In this document: positions 33,363 to 37,194 of the stretch, piece by piece
How the letters are laid out: each line of letters opens with the position of its first letter
How positions within the stretch are numbered: the stretch's first letter is position 1
Assembly: GCA_023250995.1 (NCBI GenBank)
Contig: JAHEZO010000008.1
Span: 1 to 37,194 of the forward strand
Length of the DNA: 37,194 bases
Direction of reading: 5' to 3'
DNA from: Flavobacteriales bacterium
GTDB lineage: Bacteria; Bacteroidota; Bacteroidia; Flavobacteriales_H; JAHEZO01
Program-made: the position numbers and the translations under genes
Notes under the pieces: generated by a model
What the model was told of the DNA's origin: nothing
The model's input: the letters and a program-made list of their open reading frames with translations, nothing else
Databases searched by the model: none

Positions 33363-34592
33363 TTAGTGGATATTATTCGTCTTTATTTGAGGCGTAAAAC
33401 GAATTGGAAAAAGATACTCAACATTTACTGCACGACCATTTAAAAGGGCAGGAATCCAACTGTTTGGTAATTCTTTTATTGCTTTTAAGGCTTCCTCGTC
33501 ACAACCCCCTCCAATCCCTTTTAAAATATTATAATTTTTCGCTTTTCCTGTACTATCAACCATAAATGTTAAATAAACTGTGCCATAAATATTTTCATCC
33601 ATTGCCAATTTAGGGTACCTGATTTTATTAGAAATTAATTCATTCATAATAGTTGTACCTCCAATGAATAAGGGTGGTCGGTTAAGTTTTGTTTTAAAGG
33701 TATCCTTTAAATTAATTACATTAAAAAGAATTTCTTTTTGTTCGTCATCAATCCTAAAGAAAGATAACTCCTCTTTGGAAAAATCATATTTTTGTTCAAT
33801 AACCCCTTTCTTGTCGTAGAACTCCCAAATTCCAATTCTCTTGTCATCCTGATATTCACCATGCGAAATTTTTTTTTTGCCATCGGCCCGATATTCTGTC
33901 CAAATGCCGTCTTTAAGTCCATTTTTGGAAAAACTATTTGTAACAATTGTTTTTGACAAAAGTTGTCCCATATCGTATTCCTCGATAACTAATTTCCCAG
34001 TTTTATGATTGTATTTCTTGCAAATTCCATGCTTTTTAAATATTATTTTGGGTCTCAAAATTCTTTTTCGAGAAATTATCTTAAATGAGCTTTTGTCGGA
34101 ACCTAAATAGTAAATAATTAATTGTGAATTCGGCAGGAAATAATAGGTCCTCAATCTTTCTGATTTGAATAAATTGGTATATAACACACTATCTGAAAAT
34201 ATTTTTGGATAAATTTCCATGGATTTTAATCGTCCATCTCCATAATATGAAAACGAAGTATCTTGGTAAACACAATTTTTTATATTTATATTACCCGTTC
34301 CTTTGATTTTACCATTTTCATAAAAGGCAGCTCGGGGGCCAACTTCCCAGTTTTTATTTTGATTATCTGAAAAGTATTTAACTAGTAAATGTAAAAATTT
34401 GCTATTGCCATTTTTATATTTTTCATGGATTAAGTTAACTTCTTTAAAATTTTCATTTTTTTTCAATTCACACCTAATGCTGTCAAGCTTTTTTAAAAAA
34501 ATTTCCACTGATGTAGAATCAGAAGACTGTCCAAAAATTTTCATTAAAATCAAAAGAAATATTGAAATAATTATTGTCCTTTTAATTGACAT
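33363..34592 (-). CDS. Exported protein with MORN-like repeats and TonB C-terminal domain
   Basis: The ORF track starts at a TTG at 34613; the ATG at 34592 begins a signal peptide (MSIKRTIIISIFLLILMKIFGQ), for 409 residues. The middle carries MORN/YwqK-like repeats (AFYENGKIKGTGNI, DGIWTEYRADGKKKISHGEYQDDKRIGIWEFYDKKG). The last 90 residues are a TonB C-terminal-like domain (IRYPKLAMDENIYGTVYLTFMVDSTGKAKNYNILKGIGGGCDEEALKAIKELP). Such proteins are common in Bacteroidota; the TonB domain here lacks the inner-membrane anchor and Pro-rich spacer of true TonB, so energy transduction is not implied. By eye the gene is more AT-rich than its neighbours. It lies between comB and the nuclease gene with unusual flanking sequences (see findings). 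Confidence 0.85.
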   Translation of the reverse strand: MSIKRTIIISIFLLILMKIFGQSSDSTSVEIFLKKLDSIRCELKKNENFKEVNLIHEKYKNGNSKFLHLLVKYFSDNQNKNWEVGPRAAFYENGKIKGTGNINIKNCVYQDTSFSYYGDGRLKSMEIYPKIFSDSVLYTNLFKSERLRTYYFLPNSQLIIYYLGSDKSSFKIISRKRILRPKIIFKKHGICKKYNHKTGKLVIEEYDMGQLLSKTIVTNSFSKNGLKDGIWTEYRADGKKKISHGEYQDDKRIGIWEFYDKKGVIEQKYDFSKEELSFFRIDDEQKEILFNVINLKDTFKTKLNRPPLFIGGTTIMNELISNKIRYPKLAMDENIYGTVYLTFMVDSTGKAKNYNILKGIGGGCDEEALKAIKELPNSWIPALLNGRAVNVEYLFPIRFTPQIKTNNIH

Positions 34593-34703
34593 TTTTTTAA
34601 TATTATAGCCCAAATAGTAAATCCCAAAATTAATGCTGCGGTTGTATTCCTTCGTTTTGAACTACGTGCGTGTTGAAGTTAAGTCCCTCTTTTTGAAACG
34701 TAA

Positions 34704-35420
34704 TTAATCCAACCTTACAAGGCAATCCCCCTTCAAAACCGGAATAATTTTAGTTTTATCGAGAGAAAAGCAATATTTTATGTCTTTTTTTAAATTAAGC
34801 CTTGCAAGTCTTTTACTATGTGAAGCATTTTTAAAAAACCTGAATCTGTTTTGAATATTTGCTTCATAAAGATAGCGGCAGGCCCAGGCCGAATCGGCCA
34901 CCTGTTCGCTGAAATCGGGGTGTTTTGCAATTTCAATAGTTACCGCTCCGGCAAATAGAGCATCTTCCAAATTATATTTATCTTTCCATCCGGCACAAAG
35001 AAGAAGCACATCCCGTTTTTGCAAAACAAGCCAGTTGCACAAGGCAGTAAAATTGGTAAAGGCCCCTATTACCACTTTATGGGCGTTTCTGGCTGCGTGA
35101 ATGGCCTGTGTGCCGTTGGTGGTGGTAAGGGCTATTGCCCTTCCTTTAATTTTCTCATCCATATAGCTGAAAGGAGAATTCCCAAAATCAAATCCTTCTA
35201 TAGTAACAGCATCTCTTTCTGCTCCTGCCAGGTAACCTTTTTGTTTATAAGCCCGGGCCTCTTCTATGGTAGCAACGGGAATAATTTTATCAGCACCAAA
35301 CTCAAGGGCAGTACAAATGGCACTCGTGGCACGCAAAATATCAATTACCACAACAATACTCTCCGTGTTTTCATAAACAGGGTAGAGGGCAGGGGAGTGG
35401 CATACCTCAATTTTAGGCAT
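34704..35420 (-). CDS. comB: 2-phosphosulfolactate phosphatase family protein (ComB-like)
   Basis: ComB dephosphorylates 2-phosphosulfolactate in coenzyme M synthesis of methanogens. The family is also found in many bacteria that do not make coenzyme M, where the substrate may be another phosphoester or sulfolactate metabolism. Visible family segments are VVIDILRATSAICTALEFGADKIIPVATIEEA, AGERDA-like AGAERDAVTIEGFDFGNSP, and ALTTTNGTQAI. Length (238) is normal. The gene follows gcvT by 32 bases in the same direction. The name reflects the family and not a proven reaction here. Confidence 0.88.
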   Translation of the reverse strand: MPKIEVCHSPALYPVYENTESIVVVIDILRATSAICTALEFGADKIIPVATIEEARAYKQKGYLAGAERDAVTIEGFDFGNSPFSYMDEKIKGRAIALTTTNGTQAIHAARNAHKVVIGAFTNFTALCNWLVLQKRDVLLLCAGWKDKYNLEDALFAGAVTIEIAKHPDFSEQVADSAWACRYLYEANIQNRFRFFKNASHSKRLARLNLKKDIKYCFSLDKTKIIPVLKGDCLVRLD

Positions 35421-35452
35421 AATTCAAAGTCAATTTTTTTTGTTCAATCCGG

Positions 35453-36541
35453 TTAATTATTTTTTTTTAAAAAAGGCAACTTCACAACCTTAGCCTTCAG
35501 ATTTTTTTCTCTTATTTTAATGAAAATTTCGGTCCCTTCCTTTGAAAATCGGGTTTTAACATAACCCATTCCTATTGGCAATTTGAGCGTAGGGGACATA
35601 GTTCCCGAAGTTACTTTTCCTATAATATTATTTTCCCCATCCCAAATTTCGTAATCATGCCTGGGAATTCCTTTGTCAATCATTTCGAAACCAATCAATT
35701 TTTTTTCCACTCCCGCATCCTTTTGTTTTAAAAGGAAATCGGATGAAATAAATTTTTTCGAAAATTTAGTAATCCATCCAAGGCCTGCTTCCAGAGGTGA
35801 TGTATGGTCATCAATATCATTTCCATACAGGCAAAATCCCATTTCGAGGCGAAGTGTATCCCTTGCAGCAAGGCCAATGGGTTTAATGCCAAACTCTTTT
35901 CCGGAATTAAAAATTGCTTCCCAGATTTTTTCTGCAAACTGATTTTTAAAATAAATTTCGAATCCTCCCGCACCTGTATATCCGGTGTTTGAAAGAATAA
36001 TATTTTCGAAACCGCAAAAGCTTCCTTTTTTAAAAGTGTAATAAGGAATTTCATTGAGATTAACCTCTGTTAGTTTTTGTAAAACCTGCAAAGCTTTGGG
36101 TCCCTGCACTGCCAGTAGAGAAGTTTGGTCGGAAATGTTTTCCATTTGTACTCCAAAAGAATTATGTTTCGAAATCCAATCCCAGTCCTTTTCAATGTTC
36201 GAAGCATTTACCACAAGCATAAATTCATTCCCACTAATCCGATAAACAAGTAAATCGTCCACAATTCCTCCGGCCTCATTGGGAAGACAGGAATACTGAA
36301 TTTTTCCGTCCTCCAGTTTAGAAACATCATTTGAAGTTACCAGTTGTAACAGCTCAAGAGCCTTTTCGCCCGAAATAATAAACTCTCCCATGTGCGAAAC
36401 ATCAAAAACCCCAACTGAGGTCCTTACTGAAAAGTGCTCTTCATTAACTCCTGCATATTGAACCGGCATCAGATAACCTGCAAAAGGAACCATTTTTGCC
36501 CCCAGGGAACCGTGTATTTTTGACAATGCTGTCTCTTTCAT
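35453..36541 (-). CDS. gcvT: Glycine cleavage system T protein (aminomethyltransferase)
   Basis: GcvT transfers the methylene group from the aminomethyl-lipoyl H protein to tetrahydrofolate, releasing ammonia. Typical segments are the N-terminal [71 protein letters not shown] and the C-terminal [21 protein letters not shown]. Length of 362 is normal. No gcvH or gcvP is next to it, so the other subunits are encoded elsewhere. It starts 75 bases after folP and is followed by comB. No glycine riboswitch is visible in the short upstream gap. Confidence 0.97.
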   Translation of the reverse strand: MKETALSKIHGSLGAKMVPFAGYLMPVQYAGVNEEHFSVRTSVGVFDVSHMGEFIISGEKALELLQLVTSNDVSKLEDGKIQYSCLPNEAGGIVDDLLVYRISGNEFMLVVNASNIEKDWDWISKHNSFGVQMENISDQTSLLAVQGPKALQVLQKLTEVNLNEIPYYTFKKGSFCGFENIILSNTGYTGAGGFEIYFKNQFAEKIWEAIFNSGKEFGIKPIGLAARDTLRLEMGFCLYGNDIDDHTSPLEAGLGWITKFSKKFISSDFLLKQKDAGVEKKLIGFEMIDKGIPRHDYEIWDGENNIIGKVTSGTMSPTLKLPIGMGYVKTRFSKEGTEIFIKIREKNLKAKVVKLPFLKKNN

Positions 36542-36616
36542 AATCTATACTTTAAATTCTTTTTAACTTTGGGTGGTAAAGATTGAAAAATAATTTTAAA
36601 CTTTAGTGATTTCAAT

Positions 36617-37194
36617 TCAGGTGAAGCATTCTTGCCTGCCTGCCAATTGAAAAATTTTCACTGCATCCACCGCCTCCTTAACATCATGAACGCGGAGTAT
36701 TTTTGCCCCTTTTACAAGTGCCATGGTATTTAACACTGAAGTGCCGTAAATGGTTTCCTCCGGAGTGTTACCGGTAATTTTACTTATCATTGATTTTCTG
36801 GAAAAGCCAACCATAAGAGGTAAATTAAACATATTGAAATGCTCAAGGTTTTTCACTATCTCATAATTTTGACTTAATGTTTTCCCGAACCCAAACCCAG
36901 GGTCAATAATTATGTCGGTGACTCCTTTGGCCTTAAGCAGTTTAATTTTTTTTGAAAAATACGTAAAAAGTTCGGTCATTAAATCGGCATACATGGGATT
37001 TTTTTGCATATTCCGGGGAGTTCCCTTCATGTGCATAATAATATATGGAACACCCAAATCAGCCGCAACATTCATCATTTCAGCATCAAAGGTACCACCT
37101 GAAATATCATTGATGATGGAAGCTCCTTTTTTAATGGCCTCCTTAGCAACTTTACTTCTGAATGTATCGGCAGAAATTATGCAAGCTGGAAATT
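36617..37194 (-). CDS. folP: Dihydropteroate synthase, C-terminal part (5' end outside window)
   Basis: The frame is open to the right edge, so the gene starts outside; the ORF-track entry begins at an internal Met at 37078. Reading on to the edge gives ISADTFRSKVAKEAIKKGASIINDISGG, the DHPS second signature, followed by YIIMHMKGTPRNMQ, DIIIDPGFGFGKT, LPLMVGFSRKSM and the C-terminal RVHDVKEAVDAVKI. These residues form the pterin-phosphate pocket and the Lys/Ser-Arg sites of the family. The enzyme joins p-aminobenzoate to a pterin in folate synthesis and is the sulfonamide target. It is upstream of gcvT on the same strand. Confidence 0.96.
   Translation of the reverse strand, partial: FPACIISADTFRSKVAKEAIKKGASIINDISGGTFDAEMMNVAADLGVPYIIMHMKGTPRNMQKNPMYADLMTELFTYFSKKIKLLKAKGVTDIIIDPGFGFGKTLSQNYEIVKNLEHFNMFNLPLMVGFSRKSMISKITGNTPEETIYGTSVLNTMALVKGAKILRVHDVKEAVDAVKIFQLAGRQECFT

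Noticed and set aside
35019-35456. Plus-strand ORF of 145 aa over comB
   Set aside because: Shadow of the comB-like gene on the other strand; its translation shows no recognisable motif.
1-37194. CRISPR arrays, tRNA or rRNA genes, insertion sequences, prophage genes, riboswitches, defence or toxin-antitoxin systems
   Set aside because: No regular short direct repeats, no cloverleaf, no transposase or integrase motifs, and no defence-type domains were seen; the gaps between genes are too short to hide larger elements.
1-37194. A novel multi-gene biological system
   Set aside because: Nearly all genes are recognised housekeeping or envelope families in ordinary short operons; the oddities found are features of single genes, and I could not support a larger system.

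Overview
The window is a gene-dense, AT-rich chromosomal segment of a member of the Bacteroidota. The lineage call rests on several independent signs. Two secreted proteins end in type A type IX secretion (T9SS) sorting domains. There are TPR/PD40/OmpA envelope proteins, a DUF4369/DUF5106-thioredoxin protein, the C4-zinc-ribbon/Nif3 gene pair, an archaeal-type ProRS, and many upstream regions carry the Bacteroidota -7 element TAnnTTTG. I cannot name a genus. Almost every gene belongs to a recognisable family and the genes are tightly packed: no gap exceeds about 200 bases, and several neighbours overlap by 1-17 bases. I see no tRNA, rRNA, CRISPR array, transposase, integrase or phage gene.

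Layout. 1-2.1 kb: 3' end of dnaN with a clear intrinsic terminator, then a periplasmic thioredoxin-like protein. 2.1-6.5 kb: a leftward glycosyltransferase-cdaA pair (c-di-AMP synthesis) divergent from a rightward FlaA1/CapD-type nucleotide-sugar dehydratase and a hotdog thioesterase. 6.5-9.35 kb: a large seven-PKD-repeat T9SS cargo protein. 9.4-13.9 kb: a leftward housekeeping run of proS, a conserved unknown gene, ffh and folD. 14.1-17.1 kb: a Tyr/Asn/Gly-rich lipoprotein and an OmpP1/FadL-like outer-membrane protein. 17.1-19 kb: zinc-ribbon coiled-coil protein and Nif3. 19-22.4 kb: lpxK, a purine nucleoside phosphorylase and a choice-of-anchor-B T9SS protein. 22.4-26.1 kb: leftward ribH with a TPR membrane protein, and a DEDDh exonuclease with a TPR/PD40 protein. 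26.2-31 kb: a lipoyl-dependent E2 acyltransferase and a 1095-residue TPR-PD40-repeat-OmpA protein. 31-37.2 kb: leftward Na+/solute symporter, S1/P1-type nuclease, MORN/TonB-C protein, comB-like phosphatase, gcvT and a 5'-truncated folP.

Functionally the window mixes core metabolism (one-carbon/folate: folD, gcvT, folP; riboflavin: ribH; purine salvage; lipid A: lpxK; branched-chain or other 2-oxo-acid E2), information processing (dnaN, proS, ffh, exonuclease) and envelope/secretion functions. I did not find a convincing undescribed multi-gene system. The best leads are the four-fold cysteine-pair repeat in the OmpA protein and its paralogue across the E2 gene, the Asn-to-Asp specificity change in the nucleoside phosphorylase, the translational coupling of cdaA to a glycosyltransferase, and the unusual low-complexity lipoprotein.

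Several ORF-track starts are TTG or GTG triplets upstream of a better ATG. I moved those starts and say so in each entry; in two cases (the dehydratase and nif3) TTG itself looks real.
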